The notes beneath the pieces were generated by a model. The model did not search any database and was not told the DNA's origin. It worked only from the letters and a program-made list of their open reading frames with translations. From contig JBDROU010000067.1 in NCBI GenBank assembly GCA_043809745.1, forward strand, positions 1 through 64,000: DNA of 64,000 nt, written 5' to 3'. Source of the stretch: JBDROU01 sp043809745 [NCBI: bacterium]. GTDB lineage: Bacteria > Elusimicrobiota > JBDRMW01. Below, piece after piece: positions 17,326 to 26,805 of the stretch. The first letter of the stretch is position 1. Every line of letters begins with the position of its first letter. The position numbers and the translations under genes were made by a program.

Positions 17326-18414
17326 TTATTTATCAACTAAATATTTTCCATATATATTCTCAATTGCCTGCAACATCGATTCAATTGAAAAGCTTTCAGC
17401 TAATTTTCTGCCATTTTCCCCTAAAATCAATCTTTTGCCTTGTGAATAAGACAGCTCTATAATCCTGTCTACAAATGAATTAATATCACCTAATTTAATA
17501 AGATACCCGTTTTCCTTGTCTTTAACCACCTCTTTAATACCCCCAACATCATTGGCTATTATTGGTCTGCCTGCTGCTAAGGATTCAAGACAAACTTGAG
17601 GAAAACTTTCTTCTAAAGACGGCATTATACACAAATCAATTGCATTAAATACTCTGGGAAGGTCGTATCTCCATCCGGCGAATACTACCTGTTTGTCGCA
17701 TTTATATTTAGCTATTTTACTTTTTAGATATTTTTCCAACGGCCCTCTACCTACAATTAAATATTTTATTCTCTGATTTTTCTCTAAAGAAATTTTTATA
17801 ATATCAGGGAGATATATAATCCCCTTATCCTTATGAATCCTTCCTATGTATCCTAAAACAATATCATCCTTTTCAAATTTAAATTCCGATCTTATATCAT
17901 CCGTATTTTGATAATACTTAAAATCAATGCCGTTATGAACTACAAAGACTCTATCTGATTCAAATCCCTCTCGTGAAACTACAAGATCTTTAACAAATTT
18001 TGAGTTTGCTATAACACAGTCAGTAAATTTCAACGAGAAAGCATCGACAAAAGTCAGTATCTTATTCTTATAGAACTCCATTGATTGCTGCGAAGAAAAT
18101 ACAACAATATTATTTTTGCTGAATTTACTCAGAATTCTCCCGAAAATATTGGCTCTGTACAAATGGGTATGCAAAAGATCCGGAACAAAACTCCTGATGA
18201 AATAAATAAGTCTAAAAAATCCTTTAATTCCGGAAAAATCGTACACGCTTATCCCTAATTTACGCAGCTCTACACCTACAGGACCGAATTCTTTTAGAAA
18301 ACCTATAACCACATCATACTTACCCGATTGATACTTGACTAAGTTAAAAAGGAATTTTTCCGTACCGCCAATATTTAGGCTTGTAATCAAGTGTAATATT
18401 TTTTTTCTGTCCAT
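17326..18414 (-). CDS. Glycosyltransferase family 4, second copy in the cluster
   Basis: GT-B retaining glycosyltransferase, 362 residues. Visible are the N-terminal LNIGGTEKFLFNL, HTHLYRANIFGR (about 93-104), the nucleotide-sugar motif GYIGRIHKDKG (about 189-199) and the C-terminal PSLEESFPQVCLESLAAGRP with the E-x7-E pair. It differs clearly from the GT4 at 10403-11572, so the two probably transfer different sugars. Two bases separate it from asnB. Donor and linkage unknown. Confidence 0.87.
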   Translation of the reverse strand: MDRKKILHLITSLNIGGTEKFLFNLVKYQSGKYDVVIGFLKEFGPVGVELRKLGISVYDFSGIKGFFRLIYFIRSFVPDLLHTHLYRANIFGRILSKFSKNNIVVFSSQQSMEFYKNKILTFVDAFSLKFTDCVIANSKFVKDLVVSREGFESDRVFVVHNGIDFKYYQNTDDIRSEFKFEKDDIVLGYIGRIHKDKGIIYLPDIIKISLEKNQRIKYLIVGRGPLEKYLKSKIAKYKCDKQVVFAGWRYDLPRVFNAIDLCIMPSLEESFPQVCLESLAAGRPIIANDVGGIKEVVKDKENGYLIKLGDINSFVDRIIELSYSQGKRLILGENGRKLAESFSIESMLQAIENIYGKYLVDK

Positions 18415-18416
18415 AT

Positions 18417-20333
18417 TTAATTAATTACTCTATCTTGACGGTTATCCACAAATATATTATGCCACAGTTCAAGACACAGCAATGTCCAGAGCTGATTCCC
18501 GTGATCGCTTATTTTATTTTGATGATCTTCAATTAACTTTATCACATACTTTTTCTCAAAATATCCGCGCTGCAATGCTTTTTGACTGAGCAGTATTTCT
18601 CGAATATATCCTGTTAAATCACCGCGGAACCATTCATCAACTGGTATGCCGAAACCTGCTTTTTTACGGTTTAAGATCTTTGAAGGCAAAATATATTTAA
18701 ATGCATTTTTTAAGATTATTTTTGAATTACAATAATTCAATTTCATTTTATCTGGTATTGCTGCCGCTAACTCTACAAATTCGTGATCCAGAAAGGGTGA
18801 TCTTCCTTCCAGGGAATTTGCCATACAGGCTATATCCATTTTAACTAAGAGATTCTCCGGCAGATATATCAACATATCAGTAAAAAGAGCCTTATCTACA
18901 TTAGTATCCGCTGCTGCATTGTTAAATACATCCTCTAAATACAAAACATCTTTTATATAAACAGTATTTCTCATTTCTTTGGAATATAGATATCCCTTGT
19001 ATTTGCTGTCAAAACGAGTATGCCAGGAAGCGTTTCTTTTTGCCGGGGAGCTATATAACCCATCCATAAACCTTTGTAAGTACTTACTTTTAGCGCTGTT
19101 TTTAGGGCACAGGTGTTTTAACAGGCTCTTTAATCTATTATTAAGCAGAGTCCCGCTGCCAATTTGATTTGGACTGATAAATTTTAATAATAATTCTGAT
19201 ATTTTAAGCGCTCGATATCTTAAATAACCGGCAAAATTCTCATCCCCCCCATCTCCATTTAGCACAACTTTTACATGTTTTTGTGTTTGCTGGGCTACAA
19301 AATAAGATGGCAAAGCTGATGAATCCGCAAATGGCTGATCATAGTACGATAAAACCTTAGGCAAAACTCCTATACTAAATGGTTTAACCGTTGCTTCATG
19401 ATGATCAGTATCAAAATGTTCCGAAATCCTTTTTGCAAAAGGTAATTCCGAGAACTTCATTCCTTCAAATCCAATTGAAAATGTTTTAACTCTTCCGCTG
19501 GAGATTTTGCTCATTAATCCAACTATAATTGAAGAATCGATCCCTCCTGACAAAAAAGCCCCCAAAGGAACGTCGCTCACTAGTCTTAGCCTGACCGATT
19601 CAGTCAGTTTATCGACTAATAGTTTTTTGTAATCTTCAGAAGAACAGTTTAGCTTTTTTTTGAAATCAAGACTCCAGTATCGTTCGCTTTTCATCTTCCC
19701 CTTCATATCATATAAAACAAAATGCGCAGGTCTGACGCTTTTAATTGATTTGTATACTGTTTTTGGCCCTGGGATGTATTGATATGATAAATAGTCATCA
19801 ATTGATTCGAAGTCAATATCTCTATCTATGCCGGGGTATTCGGTAACAGATTTTATCTCTGAAGCGAATATTAGGCTGCCATTTTTTATTGAGTAGTATA
19901 ACGGTTTTTTTCCTAAACGATCCCTGGCAAGCATAATAACTTTTTTTCTTCTATCCCATAAAGCAAATGCAAACATGCCTCTTAACTTTTTAACGAATTC
20001 GACACCGAATTCCTCATACAAATGCAGTAATACTTCAGTATCTGATTTTGTTTTAAATTTATGTTTTTTCTCCAACCATTTCCTTAATTCTAGAAAATTG
20101 TATATCTCTCCATTATATACCACCCAAATACTATTATCTTCATTGCTCATTGGTTGATTGCCGGTATCAAGATCTATAACTGATAACCTTCTATGGCCAA
20201 AAGCAATCCCTTGGTCTATGAATATTCCTTCACCATCCGGGCCCCTATGACGCAGAATTCCCATCATCGATCTAATTATATTTTCTTCAACAATAACATT
20301 ATTTGGACTAAAAATACCGCAAATTCCACACAT
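18417..20333 (-). CDS. asnB: Asparagine synthetase (glutamine-hydrolysing)-like amidotransferase
   Basis: Class II glutamine amidotransferase fused to an ATP-pyrophosphatase synthetase domain. After Met removal Cys2 (MCGICGIF) is the glutaminase nucleophile. The N-terminal domain shows RHRGPDGEG and GHRRLSVID. The synthetase domain has the PP-loop SGGIDSSI (about residues 263-270) and GDGGDENFAGY. The length of 638 matches the long AsnB form common in exopolysaccharide loci, where it may amidate a uronic acid instead of making asparagine. The UDP-sugar dehydrogenase two genes away fits that idea. Free asparagine synthesis cannot be excluded. Confidence 0.88.
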   Translation of the reverse strand: MCGICGIFSPNNVIVEENIIRSMMGILRHRGPDGEGIFIDQGIAFGHRRLSVIDLDTGNQPMSNEDNSIWVVYNGEIYNFLELRKWLEKKHKFKTKSDTEVLLHLYEEFGVEFVKKLRGMFAFALWDRRKKVIMLARDRLGKKPLYYSIKNGSLIFASEIKSVTEYPGIDRDIDFESIDDYLSYQYIPGPKTVYKSIKSVRPAHFVLYDMKGKMKSERYWSLDFKKKLNCSSEDYKKLLVDKLTESVRLRLVSDVPLGAFLSGGIDSSIIVGLMSKISSGRVKTFSIGFEGMKFSELPFAKRISEHFDTDHHEATVKPFSIGVLPKVLSYYDQPFADSSALPSYFVAQQTQKHVKVVLNGDGGDENFAGYLRYRALKISELLLKFISPNQIGSGTLLNNRLKSLLKHLCPKNSAKSKYLQRFMDGLYSSPAKRNASWHTRFDSKYKGYLYSKEMRNTVYIKDVLYLEDVFNNAAADTNVDKALFTDMLIYLPENLLVKMDIACMANSLEGRSPFLDHEFVELAAAIPDKMKLNYCNSKIILKNAFKYILPSKILNRKKAGFGIPVDEWFRGDLTGYIREILLSQKALQRGYFEKKYVIKLIEDHQNKISDHGNQLWTLLCLELWHNIFVDNRQDRVIN

Positions 20334-20336
20334 TTC

Positions 20337-21182
20337 TCATTCTTCCATATTTTTCTTGTTTAATTGATTCCACTTAAATTGGTTCGACATCAATGAAGGA
20401 AATCCAAACAAGGCAATAAATATTACTTGAAAAGCATGAAGAGTCAAAACAAAACTTACTGCATTGTTCTGCTCAACACCCAACAATAGCAGCGCTGTTT
20501 TCCCAGCATACTCATATGTACCAACATATCCAGGGGCAAAAGGGATCATGACACCAATACCCAATGCCGCAACTATAAATATTGTTTGCGGGAAGCTGAT
20601 CTTAAAACCAAATGCGTTCACCAATATAAATGCCAGGACAATTTCACACAACCATATTATACTGCTAACAGATATTATTGCTATAAACCTCTTAAAAGAC
20701 GTAACAATTTCTAATCCATTTATAAAATTTTGCAATATTTCATCAATTTTATTTTTTCTTTTTTCGCTTACAGGAATACATGAAATTATATTTTTGAATT
20801 TATTTCTAAACTTAACTGATATAATTATGAATGTTAACAGAAGAAATATAAATACTATAACCGCATAAATCCCGTTAATAACAAATTTCGGCATTTCAAC
20901 GATACTGAAAGAAATCACTAAAATAGCTAAAAATAAGATTCCATCACTCGTTCTTTCGATAACTATACTGGCAAGTGATGTGCTCTTTGAAATCTTATTT
21001 TGAGAACCTAACACAACAGCTCTGTATAACTCACCGGCTCTCATAGGCAATACGTTATTTATAAAAAATCCAGCCATCAAATATGTAAAGAGCGCTTTTA
21101 TATTAATAGTTTTTATTTTACTTATTATAATCTTCCATCTTAATGCTCTTAATGTATATGTAATGAGATAAACTAGAAACAT
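20337..21182 (-). CDS. UPF0104 / LPG-synthase-type flippase-like membrane protein, true start unclear
   Basis: Multi-pass membrane protein of the family named after the transmembrane domain of lysylphosphatidylglycerol synthase (flippase-like). It has about seven hydrophobic segments, RAGELYRAV after the second, and GPGYVGTYEY-like PGYVGTYEYAGKTAL near the C-terminus. The first ATG gives 281 residues, but the same frame stays open upstream for at least 40 codons and encodes a convincing first helix (LLIGLALSSGFLYLTF). No ATG, GTG or TTG occurs there. AAGGAG at 21318-21323 stands 9 bases before an ATC at 21306-21308. Translation may begin at that rare codon. Inferred role: lipid or lipid-linked sugar handling in the polysaccharide pathway. 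Confidence 0.8.
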   Translation of the reverse strand: MFLVYLITYTLRALRWKIIISKIKTINIKALFTYLMAGFFINNVLPMRAGELYRAVVLGSQNKISKSTSLASIVIERTSDGILFLAILVISFSIVEMPKFVINGIYAVIVFIFLLLTFIIISVKFRNKFKNIISCIPVSEKRKNKIDEILQNFINGLEIVTSFKRFIAIISVSSIIWLCEIVLAFILVNAFGFKISFPQTIFIVAALGIGVMIPFAPGYVGTYEYAGKTALLLLGVEQNNAVSFVLTLHAFQVIFIALFGFPSLMSNQFKWNQLNKKNMEE

Positions 21183-21289
21183 TAATAATAAATAATAATA
21201 ATTTACTTTTGTAAGTGAATTAACGACAGAATTAAAGTCTAATCCCCTAAAAGTAAGATATAGGAATCCTGAACTTAAGGCAAGACCAA

Positions 21290-22039
21290 TTAGGAGTTTT
21301 GTAACGATTTTTTCATTCTCCTTAATTTTAGTATTAGCACAATGTAGCGCTTTATAGTTTGTAGTATTTTGATTTTACTTTTGCCGATCTTATTCATATA
21401 TTTAAGTTCTAATGGTATTTCGCTGACAACCGGATTTAACATCGATAATTTTATGATTATTTCTGCCATTACAGAAAATCCTGTTTCTTCCGCTAATTTA
21501 AGATTTAATTTATTTTTATATAAAAGAATGATTTTTCCCGAATATGCACGATATCCAGATGAATAATCTCTTAATGGTCGATGCGGGAATAATATGCGCA
21601 AAAGATTATTTGCGCATAGACTTAACAGCTTTCTATAAAACTTTACACCTGTTTCTTTCCCTCCATCGCAATATCTTGAAGCAACAACAATATCCGATCC
21701 ATTACGTATTTCTTCAAGCATCACCGGAATTAACTCTAAAGGATGGGTATTATCGGCGTCCAATGTAATAATAACATCCCCATTTTGCAATGTTTTGCCA
21801 ATATTGCTAAACCCTGTACTTATTGCTTTTCCCAACCCTAGGTTCTTTTCATGCCTAATCAGGTTTATTGGAAGTTTTTCTTGATACTTTTTTACTATTT
21901 TAACTGTGGAATCAGTTGAACCATCATCAACCAACACAATTTTATGACTATTTTTATCAAAACCTACTCTAATATATGAATCAAATAATTCAACCAGCGA
22001 TTTTTCCTCATTATACACCGGCAGCAAGATATAGTTCAT
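21290..22039 (-). CDS. Glycosyltransferase family 2, polyprenyl-phosphate mannose synthase-like
   Basis: GT-A inverting transferase, 249 residues, resembling dolichyl-phosphate mannosyltransferase. It has LPVYNEEKSLVELF at the N-terminus, VLVDDGSTDSTV (about 35-46) and the metal-binding DADNTHP (about 94-100). It probably charges undecaprenyl phosphate with a hexose for the GT-C enzymes nearby. The 3' end overlaps the extended reading of the UPF0104 gene. Its start is about 100 bases downstream of the Wzy-like gene. Confidence 0.85.
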   Translation of the reverse strand: MNYILLPVYNEEKSLVELFDSYIRVGFDKNSHKIVLVDDGSTDSTVKIVKKYQEKLPINLIRHEKNLGLGKAISTGFSNIGKTLQNGDVIITLDADNTHPLELIPVMLEEIRNGSDIVVASRYCDGGKETGVKFYRKLLSLCANNLLRILFPHRPLRDYSSGYRAYSGKIILLYKNKLNLKLAEETGFSVMAEIIIKLSMLNPVVSEIPLELKYMNKIGKSKIKILQTIKRYIVLILKLRRMKKSLQNS

Positions 22040-22136
22040 AATTTCATGTATACTTAAATAATTTTTGCGGCATATTCAATATATTATTTTACAAACATTA
22101 TGGGCAAATGTCTTCTTTAATGTTATTGTTATTATC

Positions 22137-23993
22137 CTATCCTCTTTCTGCAGCATTTATTTTATTCATATACTTATCTGCTAAATTTTTATCATATGAT
22201 GTTATAGTTCTCTCATAACCAGATTTTGGAGGCAATTGCCCGAATGTTTTATAATCATCCATTAACTTCTCTAACACCCGAACAGCCTCTTTATTTAATC
22301 CCAATTTGTTGAAGCACATGCCAATATAGAATCTGCTTTCAAAATAATTTGGCTCCTTACAAACAGCATTATTGAACATTCTCATACTGGACAAATAATC
22401 TCCTTTATTAAAGTACATCTTCCCAAGCAAATTTGGAAAAAAAGGATCGGTTGGAAATAAGCGCATGTCATCAATCAAAAGATTCTCTGCTTCTTTAAAA
22501 TAATCAATCAAATCCATATTCTCACTTTTCTGTTTTGATAAATTATAGGTTAATTTAGCCAACAATAATCGAATACTGTTGTCATAAGGACTGCATTTAA
22601 ATGCTTCCTTTACATTATGAAAGTTGCGGAGAATGCTGATGTTATTCTCAATTCCTTTCATGTACATATTTAAATGATGTTCTTCATCGTAAGGATTTAT
22701 TCTCTGCGCAGCGTCATATCTTCCATATTTTGAATAAATATCGCTTGCGACAATTCGAAATGCCGGCAGCAGTAATATAGAAAACAAAATTACGATAATC
22801 AGAGGCTTTTTAACGCTAATACTGCCTACGCTTAATCTGCTTATTATATATGCCACAGGAACCGCAGCGAATATGAGCAGTGTTGTATGATACACAACAA
22901 AATTAAACGACATATGTATTGTGTAAGTTATAATTAAAAATCCCGAAATGATTGAATTACTAAAGCTGATGCTGTTTCTGCTAAATGAATCTTCCTTTAC
23001 TATTTTTATGGAGTTATAAATTAGTTTTATTAAAGCCCAAAGAAGTGCTGTAAGACAAAGAACTCCAAATTCTACTCCTATCTGCAAAAAGTCATTATGT
23101 GCAAACCTGCCATAATGAGAATAATTGAACATACTTACATTATCCGCTATTTTGTTCATTTCATATGCATAACCGAAATTCCATAATCCAACACCTGAAA
23201 ACGGCTGAAAAGCAGCTGCTTTAATTGCAATCATCCATATTAGCAACCTTCCATAACTTCGTGAACCAATTTTAGTAATTGACTGCGGTAAAAAAATAAA
23301 TAATATAGCGCAAATCAAAATAAATATTAAAGCTTTTCTAAAGCCATACTTAATATATATTACTATCGATGCTAATACGAACAAAGATATATACAGCGTT
23401 CTGGAGTTTATAAGAAATGAAGCAAAAAGAAGAATTAATATTAAAGGCAACAACTGCAAAAAATACTTAAGTTTTATCTTATTCAAAATCACTCTTACAA
23501 CTAATATCACCAAAGCAATATTGTTCAGCAATCCGGAGTAGTTTGGATTTCCTTCTAAAAAGCTAAATCTACAACGAAAAGACACCCAATCATAAGCAAG
23601 TATCAAAAACAATGAATTGATGATTGCTAAAGCAACAATAACATTAAACAAAAATGAGTAATCATTTTCATTATAGTTATTAAGCAAATATAGTATTAAA
23701 ATAAAAAAAAGCAGAAATCTGTAAACGTTTTCAACGGAATTATTTAAGTTTATTGTAAAAATCAAACTGATTATATAAAATAACGCGAACGTTAAAATAA
23801 ATGCTAAAAAATATTTATTTAGCGCAAATTTCCGATTTTCTTTTGAACCTATTATTTTAATCAAAGTAAAAATAATCAGAATTATAATAAGAATCACTGT
23901 TTGCCATAATTCCTTTGACCCATAAAAAAGGAATGAAAGCAAAAATATAATTACAACTGGGTTAAAATATTTGTTAGGAATTAAATCTACCAT
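22137..23993 (-). CDS. O-antigen polymerase/ligase (Wzy_C) with C-terminal TPR repeats
   Basis: Membrane protein of 618 residues. The first 400 residues form about ten to twelve transmembrane segments with the large periplasmic loop typical of Wzy_C proteins, including GVGLWNFGYAYE and RFAHNDFLQIGVEFG (about residues 285-320). From about 480 onward the protein is soluble and shows TPR-like helices (LLGKMYFNKGDYLSSMRMF and YIGMCFNKLGLNKEAVRVL). It either polymerises repeat units or ligates glycans to a lipid or protein acceptor in the periplasm. The TPR tail is also known in other ligases of this family. First gene of the polysaccharide cluster. Confidence 0.82.
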   Translation of the reverse strand: MVDLIPNKYFNPVVIIFLLSFLFYGSKELWQTVILIIILIIFTLIKIIGSKENRKFALNKYFLAFILTFALFYIISLIFTINLNNSVENVYRFLLFFILILYLLNNYNENDYSFLFNVIVALAIINSLFLILAYDWVSFRCRFSFLEGNPNYSGLLNNIALVILVVRVILNKIKLKYFLQLLPLILILLFASFLINSRTLYISLFVLASIVIYIKYGFRKALIFILICAILFIFLPQSITKIGSRSYGRLLIWMIAIKAAAFQPFSGVGLWNFGYAYEMNKIADNVSMFNYSHYGRFAHNDFLQIGVEFGVLCLTALLWALIKLIYNSIKIVKEDSFSRNSISFSNSIISGFLIITYTIHMSFNFVVYHTTLLIFAAVPVAYIISRLSVGSISVKKPLIIVILFSILLLPAFRIVASDIYSKYGRYDAAQRINPYDEEHHLNMYMKGIENNISILRNFHNVKEAFKCSPYDNSIRLLLAKLTYNLSKQKSENMDLIDYFKEAENLLIDDMRLFPTDPFFPNLLGKMYFNKGDYLSSMRMFNNAVCKEPNYFESRFYIGMCFNKLGLNKEAVRVLEKLMDDYKTFGQLPPKSGYERTITSYDKNLADKYMNKINAAERG

Positions 23994-24153
23994 TGATCAA
24001 ATAAAAAGACTATTTTCAGGGAGGTTAACTTAAGCGATCCCAATTTATAATCTAACTATTACTTATGCAGGTAATTAAAGATCCCAGCATCTTAAATTCT
24101 ATCTTAAGCATAATAACTTTGGATATACCATCAAAATTTATATCAATAACCAG

Positions 24154-24864
24154 TTATTTTGAAGTTCTTACACTTATAAAGCCGTATAATTTTATCGCTA
24201 AAAATATCAAAAGAAAAACTATCCCTGCATTTAAGAATATCTCGTGATATTTATACATTTTACTTCCTGCACTAACATAACTCTTAATCATTAGCCCTGC
24301 TATCAGCATTATAAAACCTACAAAAGATAATATATAATCAACAAACATTTTGACCAGAATGTTACCGCCGGAACCTTCAGTCCTATTTGAATCAGGAATA
24401 GACACAATTGATATAATATTTATTTTTTGCAGGAATTTTTTGTAAATCTCATTTTCAGGATTATTCTTTAGTAATTCTTTGTATTCTTCAGCAAGTTCGT
24501 TTATTAGGCCTGCTTTTAAAGCAAGATCCAGCTTTGCATCATGAAACTTCTGATTACTAGGTTCGAATTCAGTGGCTTTCCTCAAGTTTTCCATACTTAG
24601 GACATAAAATCCATGGCTGTTATTAATCTTTCCATGTATTTGATATGCCTTTGCCAAAGCGAAATAGAACGATGAATTAGTGCTATCTTTAGAAATAGCC
24701 CTCTTGAATTCAAAAATGGCATCAGCAACAGAACCTTTATGGAGTAGGGATTCCCCTTTTCTAAAATGATCTTTCGAATCTTTTATTAAATTTGATTTTT
24801 GTGAGATTTGAGATGAATAAACTTCTTCTGCATTTAAATCACCATTTTCTTCTGATAAAGACAT
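24154..24864 (-). CDS. TPR protein with C-terminal membrane anchor, downstream of pilQ
   Basis: I do not recognise a named family. The 236-residue protein has a TPR-like region (about residues 30-150; SLLHKGSVADAIFEFKRAI and SFYFALAKAYQIHG) and two hydrophobic segments near the C-terminus (about 172-192 and 210-228), so the repeats would face the cytoplasm or the periplasm from a hairpin anchor. No signal peptide. It starts 9 bases after pilQ, so it is co-transcribed with the pilus genes. A role in secretin or pilus assembly, as PilF/PilW TPR proteins have, is possible, but it lacks their lipoprotein signal. Confidence 0.75.
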   Translation of the reverse strand: MSLSEENGDLNAEEVYSSQISQKSNLIKDSKDHFRKGESLLHKGSVADAIFEFKRAISKDSTNSSFYFALAKAYQIHGKINNSHGFYVLSMENLRKATEFEPSNQKFHDAKLDLALKAGLINELAEEYKELLKNNPENEIYKKFLQKINIISIVSIPDSNRTEGSGGNILVKMFVDYILSFVGFIMLIAGLMIKSYVSAGSKMYKYHEIFLNAGIVFLLIFLAIKLYGFISVRTSK

Positions 24865-24873
24865 ATATGGCCT

Positions 24874-26706
24874 TTATTCAATCAAAATCTTTGGCGTAAT
24901 GAAGACTAGTAATTCTGTTCTTTCTTTTAATGTGGATTTATTCTTAAATAGATAACCTAGAATAGGTAAATCCCCGAAAAATGGCACTTTTGATTCGTCT
25001 TTTGTTTCTTGTTCTCTAATTAAACCGCCAATAACCAAAGTTTCCCTGTTTTTAACTATAACGGTAGTTTCAGCTTTTCTTTGAGCGATTGACGGACCAG
25101 CTGAAGTCATTGAACGAAGGCTGCTTACCTCTGGCAGTATTGCGAGTGTAATCCTATTATCAGCATTTATTGTTGGTGTGACTTCCAATTTAATGCCAAC
25201 ACTGGCAAAAACTGTTTCGCTAGTAACAACACCCTGCTCGCTTGTTACCTGAGTATAAGGTATCTGGTCTGTTACCTCGATCTTAGCCATCTTATTGTTT
25301 ACTGTAGCAATTTTTGGGTTTGACAATATTTTAGCTCTGCCTTCTTTCATTAGAGCATTTAACTGCGCGCTTACAAATAAATCATCATTTATATAACCAA
25401 CTTGCAGGCCTGTATCACTAGAACCAGGAAGATTAACACCTGTTCCGGGCCCAAGAGTACTATTTGGAGCTATTGGTGTAATCCCATGAGCGGCTACAAC
25501 CCCCCCGGGTGTAAGAGCTTTTGTACCCATAAGCACATTACCATCTGAATCTACTGTCTGTCCTATTAATATATCATCTCCTATATAATCCCCGTTTGAG
25601 TTAAATTGCTGAACACCCATTGACCCTGACCAAGAGATTCCTAAATTGAGTGAATCTTCGGTACTTACTTCAATCAGCTTTGCCTCTATCAAAACTTGTT
25701 TGGGTTTGGTATCCAGCTGAGTTGTCAGCCTTTCTATTGATGTTAATCCCTCGGGTGTATCAGTAACTATTAAAGAATTTGTCCTTGCATCTATCTCTAT
25801 TGCGCCTTTTCTGCCTTCCGCTTGTCTAACGGCATCCAGATTCGTTTTAACGGCATCTGCATTAGCATAGTTTAAGCTTACAACCTTTGTAAAAGTTGCC
25901 GCTTTGGCGCGTTCTTCAGTGAGAGTTTGCGGTTTAAGTACGCGTAAAATATTCCCGCCAACTTGCTGTATAACTAACCCTTTAAGGCTAAGTATAGTTT
26001 CGAATGCTTCATTAAACGGCACATCTTCTAAATGTATTGTAAGCGATCCGGTAACATCGTCACCATAAATCATATTCGTCCCGCTTTTTGCGGAAAGCAA
26101 TCTTAAAACATCCCTTATATCTGCCTGGTTGAAGTCAAGACTTACCTTTTCTTTCGGCAGTTTATCTATAAGAGGAATATCTTGTTTCTTTCTAACTATC
26201 TTTCCAGACCTACTATTAAGAGAAGGTTTACTGCTAGCAGATTTTTTGGGCGCTTTAGACGCTACCGCAGCGCCTTCGATATCATCATCGATTGCGCTTT
26301 TTCCAGTTTCGTACTGAGCATTGCCGTTAAATAACACCTGCAGCGTATTATCACTCTCTATGAATTCACCCTTAAAATCCTTATTCAAGTAAAACGTTAT
26401 TCTGACGACAGGTTTCGGCCTCAACTTATACTGGCTTACCGCAATTTTCTTAATAATACCGTTATTCACATTCTGGCTTTTATACTCATAAATATTCAAA
26501 CAATCCTTGAAATCAATGACCAGCATTTTGTCGGATGCTGATTCTGAGTATTTTGGAATTTCATCGAATGCCAAAACAACAGCATTTTCATTCAATATAA
26601 CATCCCTAAATTCGGACGCTGATTTAGCATTCACAACACCCGGGAAACAATAAACTAATTGTCCCGCTAAAACAAAAATCATAAAACGTAAAATTTTATT
26701 TAACAT
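24874..26706 (-). CDS. pilQ: Type IV pilus secretin
   Basis: Outer-membrane multimer that forms the pilus exit channel. The 610-residue protein has an N-terminal signal peptide, an AMIN domain (about residues 35-130) that usually binds peptidoglycan, a charged linker, a secretin short N-terminal domain (LDFNQADIRDVLRLLSAKSG, about 190-250), an N1 domain with NSLIVTDTPEGL, and the C-terminal secretin domain with VTPTINADNRITL and VIGGLIREQE. A glycine- and proline-rich insertion lies around 390-425. It ends the pilMNOPQ block. GGGGGT precedes the ATG. Confidence 0.93.
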   Translation of the reverse strand: MLNKILRFMIFVLAGQLVYCFPGVVNAKSASEFRDVILNENAVVLAFDEIPKYSESASDKMLVIDFKDCLNIYEYKSQNVNNGIIKKIAVSQYKLRPKPVVRITFYLNKDFKGEFIESDNTLQVLFNGNAQYETGKSAIDDDIEGAAVASKAPKKSASSKPSLNSRSGKIVRKKQDIPLIDKLPKEKVSLDFNQADIRDVLRLLSAKSGTNMIYGDDVTGSLTIHLEDVPFNEAFETILSLKGLVIQQVGGNILRVLKPQTLTEERAKAATFTKVVSLNYANADAVKTNLDAVRQAEGRKGAIEIDARTNSLIVTDTPEGLTSIERLTTQLDTKPKQVLIEAKLIEVSTEDSLNLGISWSGSMGVQQFNSNGDYIGDDILIGQTVDSDGNVLMGTKALTPGGVVAAHGITPIAPNSTLGPGTGVNLPGSSDTGLQVGYINDDLFVSAQLNALMKEGRAKILSNPKIATVNNKMAKIEVTDQIPYTQVTSEQGVVTSETVFASVGIKLEVTPTINADNRITLAILPEVSSLRSMTSAGPSIAQRKAETTVIVKNRETLVIGGLIREQETKDESKVPFFGDLPILGYLFKNKSTLKERTELLVFITPKILIE

Positions 26707-26777
26707 TTCTTTTCAACCCCCTCATCCATTAAGGAAAAAAATTCAGCAAATTCTCCGCACTTATATATATTTTTCAT
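26700..26777 (-). CDS. Possible 25-residue peptide overlapping the start of pilQ
   Basis: ATG at 26775-26777 opens a 25-codon frame that ends at TAA 26700-26702 and overlaps the pilQ ATG by 7 bases. A weak GGGATC lies upstream. The frame fills most of the gap between pilP and pilQ and could couple translation of pilQ. It has no recognised domain and could be chance. Confidence 0.2.
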   Translation of the reverse strand: MKNIYKCGEFAEFFSLMDEGVEKKC

Positions 26778-26805
26778 AATCACGATCCCAGTAATTAAAT
26801 TATCT

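Noticed and set aside
23994-24153. Direct repeats (GATCCCA) and small palindromes between the TPR gene and the Wzy-like gene
   Set aside because: The repeats are 7 bases long in AT-rich DNA and occur only twice. They do not form an array or a convincing terminator.
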